Source: Daphnia pulex | Taxonomy: Eukaryota > Arthropoda > Branchiopoda > Diplostraca > Daphniidae | Direction of reading: 5' to 3' | Assembly: GCF_021134715.1 (NCBI RefSeq) | Contig: NC_060028.1 | Location: forward strand, 6,222,501 to 6,286,500 | Length of the DNA: 64,000 nucleotides | Shown here: positions 11,016 through 22,586 of the stretch, piece after piece | How the letters are laid out: each line of letters opens with the position of its first letter | Numbering within the stretch: the first letter of the stretch is position 1 | Translations under genes and position numbers: made by a program | Notes under the pieces: generated by a model | Seen by the model: the letters and a program-made list of their open reading frames with translations, nothing else | What the model was told of the DNA's origin: nothing | The model's database searches: none

Positions 11016-13530
11016 GCTGTTCGTCGTTCCACCTCATCGTCTCCCGCATGAAATGCTTTTACTCGTCCTCTTTTTTGGACATTGTCCCATACCTTTTAAT
11101 TGCGTGGTCGAACTTGTTCTGACACCAGTTTAAGACCAATTTTAAGGATGTGTATTTTTAAAAAACGATGGCTAGAATACTAACAGTGTCTGTCTGTCCT
11201 TTTTATACAATGAACTAAAATCGACTACAATGGGAGAGGAGCTAGGTTGAACATCAGTATACAATAAATTTTAGGAACTCGGACGGTAAGGCATATCTTA
11301 GGATGTTTTTCATATTACAACTTTAAAATCCTTCCAACGTTTCGTCGCTCGTCTCATTATTCTTTATTTCAAAACTGCTCCGACCGAATTGCTGCTTGTA
11401 CTAGCCAGACTGAAATTAATTATACAACTACTGAAATAAGCAGGGACAGGTATCAATCGAATATAACCTGGTTACTGCTTTCCTCCCTCACCCATAATAT
11501 TGCTGGACATCCATACAGCGGCTTTCTAAATCTCTATAAAAATTAGTCTGATAACTGTTTTCAGTCAGCCAGATCAACCTCCATGGAGAATGAATTTTCC
11601 AAATCAACTATATCTGGAGCCATGGTTCCTTTGCTTTCGCTTGATCCAAGGTTTCTCATGTTCTAAATCTGAACCCTCCGTAGGGGGGTGGAGGTGAAGT
11701 CAGTTATTGATTGGTTGCGTCTGATATTGTAGTAGTTTTAGTCATCAAGAATGCCTCTCTACCTCTATTCTCCTCTCAGACACCTGCCAACCCTATTTTA
11801 AGCTGCTAATTTTATCTGCAGTCACCACTATCTGTTTAATGTTTTGTTGTGAACATGTTCCACTCCTCCACTGAATCGTCAGTTTCTGCTAGAATTCTGT
11901 GCCTTGGAGCTGCCTACCATCTTGTCTTCTCCGTCAACCTGTGATTCATCGAAAATAGTGTCTTACGAGGTCGTTCTACAGGGATGTTGGGGTTTGAAGC
12001 GGGTCACAACCCCAAAATATGAATGTGGGTATCTTAGGGACGATAAAACAGAATTTTGGATTTGTTAAATAAGATCAACTAATCGTGGCTATGTATTAGA
12101 TGGTAAGGATTTACAATGAAAGGTAATTTTTTTATTAACTCCTACTTTGCAATGACGAATGCAATTACAATCAATTTTTTGACACACAATGTGCGTATAC
12201 AATAAAAAAACACATCGGTAAATTCAACTACTGCTTCAGTACATCTCCAATAGATCTGATAGACCGGCTTTAGGCCGTGAAGTTGTCGTTGTGGGGTTTC
12301 CCTGATGGCTTATCGATGGCATGGACCTTTTCATTTACTTTAGGGTCCTTCAGTAATTTCATCTTCAGTAAGTGGAAATAATATTAATCCGGTCGTGGTT
12401 TTAGCATTATTGATATGTGTTGTAGTCCTGATATTTTTCTCCACTTGACCATCATAATCTATAATTTAATTTTCGTGAACATTCCAAAAAAGAAATAATC
12501 ATCAGAATCCTCTCCCAAATCACTTGAGTCAACAACAGTCTTTGTGTATCATCATCAGACTTGTCACACGGATAAGGCTTGTCGTGTGGCTTGTTGTAGT
12601 GGCAAACGAAAAAGAGAAGAACTGGGTTTTCCATGGATTGGATGATTATTACTTGAATTAGTGACCTGCTTGTTACTTATAGCTATTCAAATTTATGTTT
12701 GAATAGATTTATTTTTAAGGTCGAATTACTTATGGGAAATAAATGGGAAATATGTTGTCCGTCATACAGCAAAATGTTTGAAATGTAGAATAACGATAAA
12801 AGTTAGTAATCTTAAATATTATATGAACATTATATTGTTATATTGTCTTTGTTTTCTTTACAATTTTGTGTTCATATGTGAGTTTTTATGGGCTTATGAC
12901 TTTCTGGTCACCTCTCTTGCCAGACGACTTTCCAGTTTGCTGATATGTTCCAACACATCTTTTCATTCTCAAATTCTGCAAAATTTACGCCATTTCTTTA
13001 CTTAATACTGTCTGATATTGTGATGGTTATCACCATGGTGAATCACTAATCATGAGTTATTGGTTTATTAAAAGATTATTAAAAAACTGTATGAATTTTA
13101 TGTCATATCTAGATGATTAATGATTTTATTTTCAAAAACTGAGGCTCAATCTGCCTATATTACAGAATTATTGTCCCTGGAGGTTTTTCTATTTGAACAA
13201 TTTTGTGTTGTGTTGTCTGTTGTTTTCATGAGATGTTTTTAATGATGGGAAGGATCTGAATTAAAAAATCAGATAAAAAATCATCATAATAATCAAAAGA
13301 GATGTGTTTCATGCGATACTAAGATCACGTTAAAAGGAATATGCATTGCTTATGCAATGTTTCTAAATAAATAATTTCCCACTTCGATAACACAGACGGA
13401 TATCATAGGCTAACATGATATAATCAAATAAAGGTGTGATAGTATATGATTCAAAAAGAGTATATAGAACAACAAGCCTCGTTTGAAATTTAACATTGAT
13501 TTTTAATAACGCAAAAAATCTAGAAGATTA
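11016..13530. other. AT-rich intergenic sequence
   Basis: No gene, RNA or repeat family identified. A small hairpin with stem 'ggggtt'/'aacccc' occurs near 11989-12015. The short frames at 12452-12634 (-) and 12778-13005 (+) look like chance. Confidence 0.45.
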
Positions 13531-13935
13531 TTGGGGATTATTGGGATGCAGAAACCAGAAAATTCAAGTTCCTTATACCAAATTGAAGAAAATTTGAGAG
13601 CATAATACTATTGCCTCTTTGTCATGCCAACTTTAAGTTTACGATGTTTGATCCAGGGGCCTATATGAAGGAAGATGATAAATCTATTTTTAGTTCATCT
13701 TTTATATTCAAACAACTGGAAAATGATTCCATAAATATTTTCCCGGAACAAAATTACCGTATTGTGACCTTCAATTGCCTCATTGCTTGGTTTGGGATGA
13801 TGCTTTTCCCCGAAAAACTTATTTTATGAATCCCTATCATGACCGATGTACTGGTACAATGCCCAAAACATTAGAGTTTTCAATTATGGGTAATAGCTGC
13901 ATCATAATAAAAATAATTTCTGACTGCATTAAAAC
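13531..13935 (+). pseudogene. Harbinger/HARBI1-like DDE transposase fragment
   Basis: Plus-strand pieces follow the order of a DDE_Tnp_4-type transposase. 'MQKPENSSSLY' (about 13545) corresponds to the 'PxNSGSLYFNYK' block. 'HANFKFTMFDPGAYMKEDD' and 'GIFS'-like 'SIFSSSFIF' (about 13620-13720) correspond to the 'DANYKF..VDxGAYGKxSDGGIF' block. 'WDDAFPRKTYFMNPY' (about 13790-13840) corresponds to 'VGDEAFPLKPYLMRPF'. At least one frameshift separates the blocks, and the N-terminus and terminal repeats are missing. It is a different subfamily from the nested Harbinger element at 19-28 kb. Confidence 0.65.
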
Positions 13936-15689
13936 ATAAGGTTATCTCGAGCTTGACGAGTAATTGAAAAATTATTATTTGTGTTGTTGAACTGTTCTGA
14001 TCCATGGTCTAAAAGCTTATCAGATAGAAAAATGCTTTTTGACAGCTCAATGTTTGGATTTTTAATTGAAATTATCTTAATATTTTTCTATTGACCCATA
14101 CTTGATGTAATGAGCAAATCGATTCAGAAGAAAAGTTTGCGTTGAATGAAACAATTAATTTTTAAAATATTTCTGTCCTAATTAGCATTTTTGTCCCATG
14201 AATTCGAGTGTTGTACCATAATTCTCATTTCGTCAATACACGTAAATGCCATCAGAAAGCTTTCTTATGCTATTACGTGTATAACTAAGATATGCTTACA
14301 TCAGAGGAATTAGATTTGATGTCCCCATTAAACTGGGAATGTACCTTCTTAGACAATTATGCACAGTCCTTTGGCTGGATTGAGGGCAACTTGAGTGGTA
14401 TCTTATTCAGGAAGAACAACACTAAGATTGATGTCGGAGAATCAAAATCTTACGTTCTGTTTAGTCCTTTGAATCTAGTGAAGTGGAGATGATTCTCCAT
14501 GGAAACAGTACCAGCATCTATTAGTTTAAGGAACCGCCAATGGCATAAAAAATTATGTCTGTCAATACCACGAGAGACAACCACAAAGACACTTTAGAGA
14601 CGAGCCCATTCGTCCCCTACTTTCAACTTAAGGATTTCCTCTCAATAAAGTAGCAAGTTTCAGTAACATCATGAAGGCAGCTCAACAAGACTTGTTCCCT
14701 GGATTCACATTCCACAGAGTGACTGTGACAAACCCTCAAGACTCATCTTCCTCTGTAAAGGTTTTGAAGCACATGTTCTTCATGATGAAGCAATTTCCTT
14801 TCCTAAAAGACTACTGTTCAGACTTAAATTTTATTTTAATCAAGAGGTCCCCCATGTTGCCAATTAAAGAGAAATTCGGAAGGAGCAGGCATAATATTTC
14901 AGCTTTACTGTGGAAGTTCCTAAATGACACCTCTCTTGGAAGTAAGAGTACTATTTATTGCTTTTTTTCATTGCACATTGGTAACATAGAAGGTCTTTCT
15001 ATATCACAGAAGAGGGTACAGTTCAATGTTGTCCATAATTACTACATCCTAGGAGTATCAGCGTGTTATACGTGGGGTTTGCGTGCGTTAATGATCAACT
15101 GCGATTGAGAGTTGCGTCGCAGTCATTTTCGTGTCAAGAGGTTCGCATTTGCCACATCATCGGCATTTATCCGTGCCTCATCACTGCACGGATAAATCAC
15201 TTTTTTGCCCTCTTCCATTTCGCCAATGTCGTATTATAGAATTAGCTCGGAAAAGTTATACACGCGCGGAAATGAAATCAGCTCCCATAGTCAAATGGAC
15301 AGTTATGATGGTGAGTGTATTAGGCGAGAGAGAAGAGAGGCCCGTCAGCGGCCAAAGTTGCGTGATTGGAAAATCAATAAAGACGTTTACTTCTAATGCT
15401 ATTCACCCCAAAATATCCATCTGACAATGAACAGGCTATACAAGCTGCTGGAAAGTTGAGCGCTGCAGACCTATACACGAACGACGGAGGGGGGAAAAAG
15501 GAGCAGACAACAAAAGGAGATTGAATATTAATAAACTTTGGTCCTTTTTTGTTTTGTTCAGTCTGAGCGGTACAGACAACAAGAGTAAAAAGACAACCAA
15601 ATAAAAAATGAAAGGAAAAGCGGCGAAGAAAAAAAAAGAATAGACGAGACAATCTATTTACTGTAAAGAAAAGAGTCAGCCTCGGCTAA
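13936..15689. other. Region with unassigned ORFs
   Basis: Contains a 66-codon frame (14292-14492) and a 145-codon frame (14671-15108, plus strand). I recognise no motif in either. The longer one has no signal peptide, no clear domain and a decayed look downstream, and could be an old transposon remnant. The stretch 15110-15690 has overlapping frames of unequal composition and no clear gene. Confidence 0.3.
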
Positions 15690-15904
15690 ATGTAACATGC
15701 TACCCCCTCCCATGAGAGAACATGACTGGCGTGGATGTGAATTATCCGAAAAGGATCTTTTGTATAGGGAGTATAAATGGGCCGACGCGCGAGTCGTGGA
15801 GAAGAGAAGAATCCCCTATCATCATCATCATCACATCTCAACAAAGATGACGCCAGGCTCTTGTTTTGGGCCTTTGACGCAAAACATTCCAAATTCTCTT
15901 CTAG

Positions 15905-17392
15905 CAATTGGAACACTTTTTCTCGTTTCTCTTTCGGAATGCCGTGATTGACTTGCTTTTTAGGTCGTCTATGAGTGTCTTCCGCCGATCCACTTCTTCG
16001 TTTGTTGGTGGTCTGGTCATTGGGGGGTCCTCTTCTCTTGTCGTGAGGCCACAGCTCAGCACTTCTCCGTCTTATCCACTGACGACTCCCAATGTCGTCC
16101 CATTTGGAATCTACACGATAGTTGACGTTAGATTGACCAACGGGACGAAATTTACTTTGGCTGCCAGTAACGCGTGTCCCACCGACACAACGTTGGTTTC
16201 TAAAAGTTTTCCTGATGGTTCGAAACAGAAGTTCTCCGCCTGTGAAGCTGGCGCTACTGTACCCACGTTGACCACTGAGAGAGAATGGATTGTTACATCA
16301 TTGTTGGAGATCAATTTAACTGACCGTGTAGTGTGATCTTTCCACTGCGACGTAATGGCTGCAATAGGCTGGTCTCCAAAAGTAATGGAGGCCGTCGGTT
16401 CACGATAATTGATTTGCACTTTGCTATATTGTTTCAGGAAATCATTTCCCAAAATCAAATCAATTCCGTCCATCCCAAAGACCACCGCCTCAACAGTTGC
16501 CGTTCCCATTTTGTGATTAACCGAAATGGTGGCTGCTCCCATCAACGTTGCTTGCTCACCATGAGCCATCACCATCCGCGGTCCATCTCATGGACGCATC
16601 ACAAACTTGGATTCACGTAGCAGCTCCGGTAATATAACTTTCAGTGCCGCCCCGGTGTTGACGACCACCATCACTTGTCGTATTCCACAAGTGACTTCTT
16701 CTCTGATCAGCTTGCTGAAATTCTGAGAATAGGTTGCTCCTTTATCTCGTCTTGTGTCGATGAATGTGCTGTTGTCTCGGCTAGCTGGGACACGATGTTG
16801 ATTGGCGCGGGAGGACCCAACGCCCCCCTTTGTGGGCTAGGAGGACCTGAGTAGGGCCTTTGCCGAAAACGAGCAGATTTTCCTAACAATTCCGGGCCAT
16901 GTGTCCCGTTCCGTTACAACAGTAACATTTAGGACTCCGTTATTGGTTCGGTAGATTCTCTCCGACTCTTCTCGTGTCTTCTCGTTTCCTGGTCTCTTCG
17001 GTGGGGGGTTGCTTGAATCTTCAAACTTTCTACCGCAATTTGCAATTCTTTAATTACTTTCCATTATTCCGTATCAGCCGTGGTTGGAGCTAGTTTCGAA
17101 AATGTCCAAATGAAATCAATTGTAAAATCCGCCGCTCTGGTCGCCGCCACCACAAAGCACCGCGTCTGGCCAGTTTCGTCTGATGGCCAAGAGCTTGGCA
17201 TCAGTAAACCGTTTCACCGCCTCTAAAAATTCTTCGCCTGTTTTTGGTTGTAACGGGTGCAATTTTTCTACCAACGAGGGCCGAAATTCCCCAAACTTTG
17301 GTGGCTTCCGCCATTGTTGGATCCACCGTCCTACAAAGATCGACAGGATAATCGAGGAGGAAAACGGTTTGGATCCCCCTCGACCCTACCCT
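15905..17392 (-). pseudogene. Gypsy-type LTR retrotransposon remnant: gag end, zinc knuckle, protease, linker
   Basis: Reading right to left, gag-like sequence (about 17390-17040) precedes a CCHC zinc knuckle 'CYCCNGTGHMARNC' at about 16935-16890. A retropepsin-like region follows: 'VVVNTGAALKVI' near 16665, then 'GIDLILGNDFLKQYSKV' near 16475 and a 'PNGTTLGVVSG'-like linker near 16100. In active elements the catalytic triad reads D-T/S-G; here the codon gives Asn, so the protease would be dead. Several stops and frame changes separate the blocks. Reverse transcriptase and integrase are missing. The copy ends on the right at the AAAAG array. A TG...CA-bounded, TATA-containing block at about 15690-15838 may be a diverged LTR. 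Confidence 0.75.
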
Positions 17393-17634
17393 GGAAAAGA
17401 AAAGAAAAGAAAAAAAAATAAGAAAAAAAAAGAAAAGAAAAAAAAAGAAAAGAAAAGAAAAGAAAAGAAAAGAAAAGAAAAGAAAAGAAAAGAAAAGAAA
17501 AGAAAAGAAAAGAAAAGAAAAGAAAAGAAAAGAAAAGAAAAGAAAAGAAAAGAAAAGAAAAGAAAAGAAAAGAAAAGAAAAGAAAAGAAAAGAAAAGAAA
17601 AGAAAAGAAAAGAAAAGAAAAGAAAAGAAAAGAA
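17393..17634. repeat. (AAAAG)n minisatellite-like array, about 240 bp
   Basis: About 35-40 near-perfect copies of the 5-mer AAAAG follow a slightly irregular start (17393-17450). It gives long spurious Lys/Arg/Glu and Phe/Leu/Ser frames on the two strands. It is a pure purine strand and sits exactly at the broken edge of the Gypsy remnant. Confidence 0.95.
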
Positions 17635-17889
17635 GGGAGAAGATATGATGAGAGGGATCGGAGAGATGACAACAGACTACAAAGGACTGATAACGAAAAA
17701 AAGGATTGGAGAATGTTGACAGAAATAGAAAGAAAGATAACAGATACCGGCGGAATGGCAAGAAGGACCGTAACCGTAGAGGATTCAGCTACAAATCATC
17801 TACGAGAAATAATGCTAATGAGTATTTTTAACTGAAGTTTAGTCGTTATTTTCTGCCCTGCTTTATACCATTCTTTATTAAAGACCAAC

Positions 17890-19091
17890 AGAGTGGTACA
17901 CAGTGGAGCTAGCCAGCACATGACAGATAACAGATCTCTCCTCACCAACTTCGTACTTATCGGAGTAGACAAATGGACTGTGTGTGGAATTCAAGCAAGG
18001 CTCGTTGTTGCAGGGCAAGGAGAAGTCATAGTAACCGCCATTGTGAATGGAAAGACCCTTTTTAGTATAAATGAACAGTTCTCTCCATGTAGTAAGACTG
18101 ACTGCTTATTAACCAATTATTGAATTACAGGAACGATGAGGGGAGTACTTTATGTCCCAGGATTAGGTATCAACCTATACTCAATTGGTCATGCTACTGC
18201 TGCTTGTTTTAATGTGCTCTTCACTAACAACATTGTCTCCCTCTCATTATGGAAGGAAGGCGATTCGAGGAGAAGGCACTCTATCGCCTGAATATAGAAG
18301 CCGAAAAGCATAATCCTCAAACTGAAAGAGCGGTAAGTGCCACGCAGGTAGAGCCCTTGTCTCTCTGGCAAAAACGCTTCGGCCACTTGAACTATAAAAC
18401 ACTCCTTAAGATGGCATCGATTGGGAGCGCAACCGGACTGGCACTCTTCAATAATAAACCCCACTCAGCTGCCCACTGCCGTGGATGCCTTCTACGAAAG
18501 ATGCACCGTGCTCCTTTCTCTTCCACTCGCACCAGAGCAACCCGAGTTGGCCAGGTTATTAATTGGATGTATGTGGCCCCATGGAGGTAGCCACACCGAC
18601 TGGAGCACGATATTATGTAGTCTTTAAAGATGACTACTCGGGTTGGTGTGAAGCCGAACTAATGTGATGAATTTTCAGACGATCTTCATCTAAATCAACC
18701 TTTTTTTGCTTCCTATACCCCCTCTTTTGCCCTTATGGCCATGCCAATCACCCGAAGAAAAAGCTCGAGATCCGTACTTTGCCTGCGGGACGCTTCCTTT
18801 GCCTTACAATTAATAGGAAAAGGAACAAAAAGGAGCGCAGCATCTCACAACCTGACTATTTTGATAAAAAGGTTCCGAATGGAAAACTTCATCCCAGAGG
18901 AACCCCAGCTGAACCAGGTCTAAAAATCTGTTCGGATAAGGCACAAAAGAATGAAAAGGATGTAGTAAAATGAAAAAGGTTTCAAAAAGCAGTAGGAACC
19001 CTACTTTACCTCTCCACCACAACAAGACCCGACATCGCACATGCAGTAAGCAAAGTTTCGCAGTTTAGCAAAAATCCAGGGATCCTGCTCT
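17890..19091 (+). pseudogene. Copia-type LTR retrotransposon, 5' part (protease, integrase start, RT end)
   Basis: Collinear Ty1/Copia blocks are present. 'VVHSGASQHMTDN' at about 17893 is the protease start, with His where the catalytic Asp of D-S-G-A should be. 'GVLYVPGLGINLYSIG' is near 18140. The gag-pre-integrase zinc site 'LSLWQKRFGHLNYKTL..HCRGCLLRKMH' lies at 18355-18510. The first integrase block, 'DVCGPMEVATP..YYVVFKDDYSGW', is near 18567-18640. After an internal deletion, RT-end blocks 'GTPAEPGLKICSDKAQKNEKD' and 'GTLLYLSTTTRPDIAHAVSK' run to 19090. Stops and frame changes are present. The frame is cut at a Trp codon by the Harbinger terminal repeat and resumes at 28489. Confidence 0.85.
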
Positions 19092-19125
19092 GGGGCAAGT
19101 CAAGTGAGCAAACAATCGAATCAGA
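19092..19125 (+). repeat. Left terminal inverted repeat of the Harbinger element
   Basis: The first 23 bases match the reverse complement of 28466-28488 exactly. After two mismatches a further CGAATCAG block also matches, giving an inverted repeat of about 33 bp. Confidence 0.9.
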
Positions 19126-19382
19126 GATTCCCATAAGACTCCATGTAAAGTGTAGTGCGTACTGTTTTCCACCAGAGGGCTACAGAAAATCAGTCAAATC
19201 AAGAATTTTTGGCCTAATTTTCTATTTGTTTTTATAGCAGCAGACGACCAACACGAAAATAGGAGAATAGGCGAGCCCATTTGATAAGTAATTTTTTCTA
19301 AAACTAACTATTAATTTTATTATTATTGAAATAACTTATTTTGAATAGTTATTGCCATAAATTATTTTGCTTTCAAGCAATG

Positions 19383-20699
19383 GATAGAATAGTGGAGTGT
19401 GGGAAAACTAGCAACGTTTTAGAATTCTCTTATGACGAAGGGAAAATTTTTCTCAACGTGACGGACGCCATGCTGGAGAATTGTGCTAATTGTAAGTACA
19501 CATAGAGAAAAAATATTTGTATAGTCTTATTGTTATTTCTGGCTTACATCTCCAGGCCAACTTTATGTCGACGATTTAAATGACGGAATGCACCAAAAGT
19601 TGCTGTGCATGTTGAGGGAGAATTCGGCTACACCTTCCACCTCGGCCAAACATGGTAGTGCTCTACCAAAGAAAGCTGGTCCTCTGCAAGCAGCAAAGCA
19701 AATCAATAAGCCTAGTAATACCAGCCGAAAAATGAAGAGAACTGCTGCTATTGATACATCAATAGCAGAAGGACCGGACTTCTCAAATTTCTACGGAGAT
19801 GAGGAGGACCCAGATCCTGATCAAATCAATGAAGATAACGGGGCGATTGAAGTCACTCGAATGTTGGAAGAAATGGAATCTCCCTCTCGAAAAAAATTAA
19901 AAACAGCAGAAGTCAAAGATAGTGAAGTGGAGGAAATATTGGACAACAGAAATTGGACTGACTCGGAAATTTTGTTAGACGTCATGGAAAAAATGTTGCC
20001 GAAATTTGCTCAACCCAATTTACCTAAAGCAACTCTCTGGAAAAAAGTAAACCAATTTTTACTTCACTACCCTTCCATTCAATATCATACCATATGATAT
20101 TGATATCATCATGTTAAATAATATTAATACTAAATATTTATTTCGTCTGGTAGCAGTGTTGATGAAAGATGGGAAAGTTTTAATCCGCAGTGACGGTGAC
20201 TGTAGCACCAAATGGCGGAATATGAAAGCTCGTTACAATCAATTACTACTACTGGCCCGTATAACTAAAAATAAATCATCGAAGCCGCCAGTGCCATGGC
20301 CCTAAATGGACAAAATGAATCTTCTACTGAAAAACAATCCAACCGTTAAGCTTGAACACGTGACAGAAGTGGTAAATGGTGAATTGAAAGAATCTACATC
20401 CAAGTCCAAGGTAGTTACTTTAAGGTGTTGGAATCTCTCTTAGGGAAACTAGGAGAGATTACCGGAAATGAGTCTAATTTATTATTTTATATGTAGGATG
20501 TTACGTCCGTTATTCAGAAGTCTAAAGGCTCCGCTACCCGACAAAAAAAATAAGATTACATTAAGCGACTTTTGGCTGCGGAAATAGAGAAAGGCAGCAC
20601 ATTTAAAGATTTAGTGAGCGCTCAACAAGAGAGGACGTTAGTTTTCGGCCGGGTCGCAGCAGCAGTTAAACACCTTTCTCAACAGGCACCCAAAAAGTA
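19383..20699 (+). pseudogene. Harbinger-associated MYB/SANT-like protein, multi-exon, decayed
   Basis: A first exon from Met 19383 to a GT donor at about 19491 is followed by an exon from about 19557, with 'GQLYVDDLNDGM', an acidic middle and a trihelix/MADF-type DNA-binding start 'NWTDSEILLDVMEKMLPKF' near 19950. The second half of that domain is at about 20155-20300: 'CSTKWRNMKARYNQLLLLA', with the conserved helix-3 Trp. A last block at 20497-20699 has one stop after 'ATRQKK' and then a helical C-terminus ending at 20699. In PIF/Harbinger elements this second protein binds the element ends and brings the transposase into the nucleus. It is convergent with the transposase gene and about 140 bp from its end. 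Confidence 0.7.
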
Positions 20700-21349
20700 A
20701 AAAACCATCGTTTGCACAAACAAATGTTTATTTTTGCTCATTTCAATATTCGGACAAATAAACATTTTATTAAGGTGTAATTGGTTTTTCGTTTCCCCTT
20801 GACTTACAAAATGTACATGGACAGAATGCTGGAGTGCTGACGTCAGTACTCCAGCATTGACGATATTCTATCTCGTTTCACTTTACCACTGAATGGCTCG
20901 TTGCGGTCGAAATCTTCATCTTCTTCTTCTTCTTCTTCTTCTATGTCGTATTCATCATCTTCGTCAGTACCATAAACTTCAAGTATGAAATTATGTAGAC
21001 AACATGAAGAAAAAATCACACTTGAAATAAGATCCAGGCACATCGTGTGTAAGAACTTCAGTCGACGAAAAGAAAAAGACGAAAGCTATTCTTCAATCGG
21101 CCAAATGCCCGTTCTATACTCGAACGATCAGAATTTAATGTACGATTAAAAAGTCTGCAGGGCTGCAAATTTAGAATTAATACACTTAATAGGGCTATTG
21201 GTTAATTTTTAAAGTTAACCTCGTTAAATCCTCTCTTTGGATAAGATTTTAATAAGTATTGAGAAAGTGGGTAGGCCTGGTCTCCCAAGATGTGATAATT
21301 CGGACCTAACAATAAAACAATTACAATTTTGCCGTAACTTATAATTTGC

Positions 21350-21437
21350 TACATCGTGACTTATTCATAAACTATATATATTTATTTATAGTAATATTAT
21401 AGTAAGACTTATTCTTGAACTACATATATGTATATAT
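21350..21437. repeat. Inverted partner of the right Gypsy flank
   Basis: 'cgtgacttattcataaactatat' (21355-21377) and 'cttattcttgaacta' (21408-21422) are imperfect direct copies of each other. Both are inverted relative to 'tagttcaagaataagtcacg' just right of the Gypsy element (27208-27227). The Gypsy therefore landed in the loop of an AT-rich foldback within the transposase intron. Confidence 0.7.
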
Positions 21438-21759
21438 TGTCACGGGAGAGGGGCTAACACGTTCGGTTGGAAAGTGCGACTTGAAGCTGTTTCACAAAAG
21501 AAAAAGAAAACAGACTGAAGGTCGCGACTCCACCACCGACACACAGAAAAGAACAGTGAACAACTAAAAAAAACTAGAGAAAAATGCTCCCCCTTTTGTA
21601 TCCTCCGTCAACGTTGTCTCGTTTCCAAGAACTATTATTGTCAAGCGTCGAGGAATCGTCAACTTCCCAGGATCAGAATCGAATGGAAAACGTCGACCCT
21701 GGAACAGCCAAATGTCTGTTCTGGGAACTAATCAATTGCCACGTTATTGAAACGTGGCA
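21438..21759 (-). repeat. 3' LTR of the Gypsy element
   Basis: Downstream LTR in element orientation. Its inner end carries the hairpin 'ccacgttattgaaacgtgg'. It matches 26884-27204 along its full length. Confidence 0.93.
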
Positions 21760-21772
21760 TCTTCCCCACCCA
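21760..21772 (-). promoter_or_regulatory. Candidate polypurine tract
   Basis: Minus strand GGGTGGGGAAGA directly abuts the start of the 3' LTR, the expected place for plus-strand priming. Confidence 0.65.
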
Positions 21773-21995
21773 CGTAAATGATCGTCCCGATCATGGCATT
21801 ATTGACATCAATGATGGAGAGCTCTCAGATGGCTAGCTTGGTATCTATCAGAGTAAGGAAAAAGCGGGTAGAATAAATAATTAGTAACTGACATGTATTA
21901 AGTTTCGACGTTTTCCAGGTTAAGTGAATACATCCACGAGGCTCTTGATCTAAACACACGAATATCACCCAATAAAAAATACGTTTACATAATGA

Positions 21996-22586
21996 TTACT
22001 TTGTAATTCCAAGTCGGTCAACAGTTTTTAATTCTCGTCTGGATCGCAAGTTATCATAAATAACACGGGGGGGTTTAGTAGCCATAGAAGGGATTTGAGG
22101 CTGGTTTGGGATATAATCTTTTTCGCCTCTGTCAGTGAAATTGTCCGAGAGGTTCCGACCGTTAACAATTGTCTCCTCCCGGATTTCCGGCAAAGTCCTC
22201 GACTTTCCTTTCACTGCCGACCGCTCTCGAGATTTCGGCAAAGTCCTCGACTTTCCTTTCTCTGTAGGTAAAACAGGGTCACAGGATGGGAAAGTTATGT
22301 TTTGATTTGATAGGCGAGGATGGAAAGGCTTGAGACTGCATACATGGACTCGGTCAAGGTTATTTTTACGGGAATTTTTACATTTGATCACATAAGTAAC
22401 GTTCGACAGCTGTTTAACAATAGGGAAAGGGCCATGGTAGGAGTGCAACAATTTTTCTGAACGTCCTTTTTTGCGCAGAGGTCGATACACTAATACCAGA
22501 TCTCCAACGGAATAGGACTTCAGACGCCTGCGCTTGTCATACCTCTTCTTTTGACGATGCTGAATCCACGCTAGACGCCTTATCAA
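21996..22586 (-). pseudogene. Gypsy integrase C-terminal region
   Basis: Starts in the integrase tail 'KKRYDKRRRLKSYSVGDLVLVYRP' and the GPY/F module 'LLHSYHGPFPIVKQL'. A basic tail with a repeated 'GKSRTLP' unit (two copies about 18 residues apart) ends at 21996. No chromodomain is seen. Confidence 0.8.

Noticed and set aside
11985..12020. Small hairpin resembling a tRNA arm or miRNA precursor
   Set aside because: The stem is only about 8 bp, with no acceptor arm or T-loop consensus and no long miRNA-like stem.
15697..15951. Short ORF with a His run (HHHHHH)
   Set aside because: The run comes from a CAT microsatellite inside a probable LTR-like block. It is not a tag or a gene.
17183..17761. 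Long ORFs rich in Lys/Glu/Arg (plus) or Phe/Leu/Ser (minus)
   Set aside because: They are translations of the (AAAAG)n array and have no coding support outside it.
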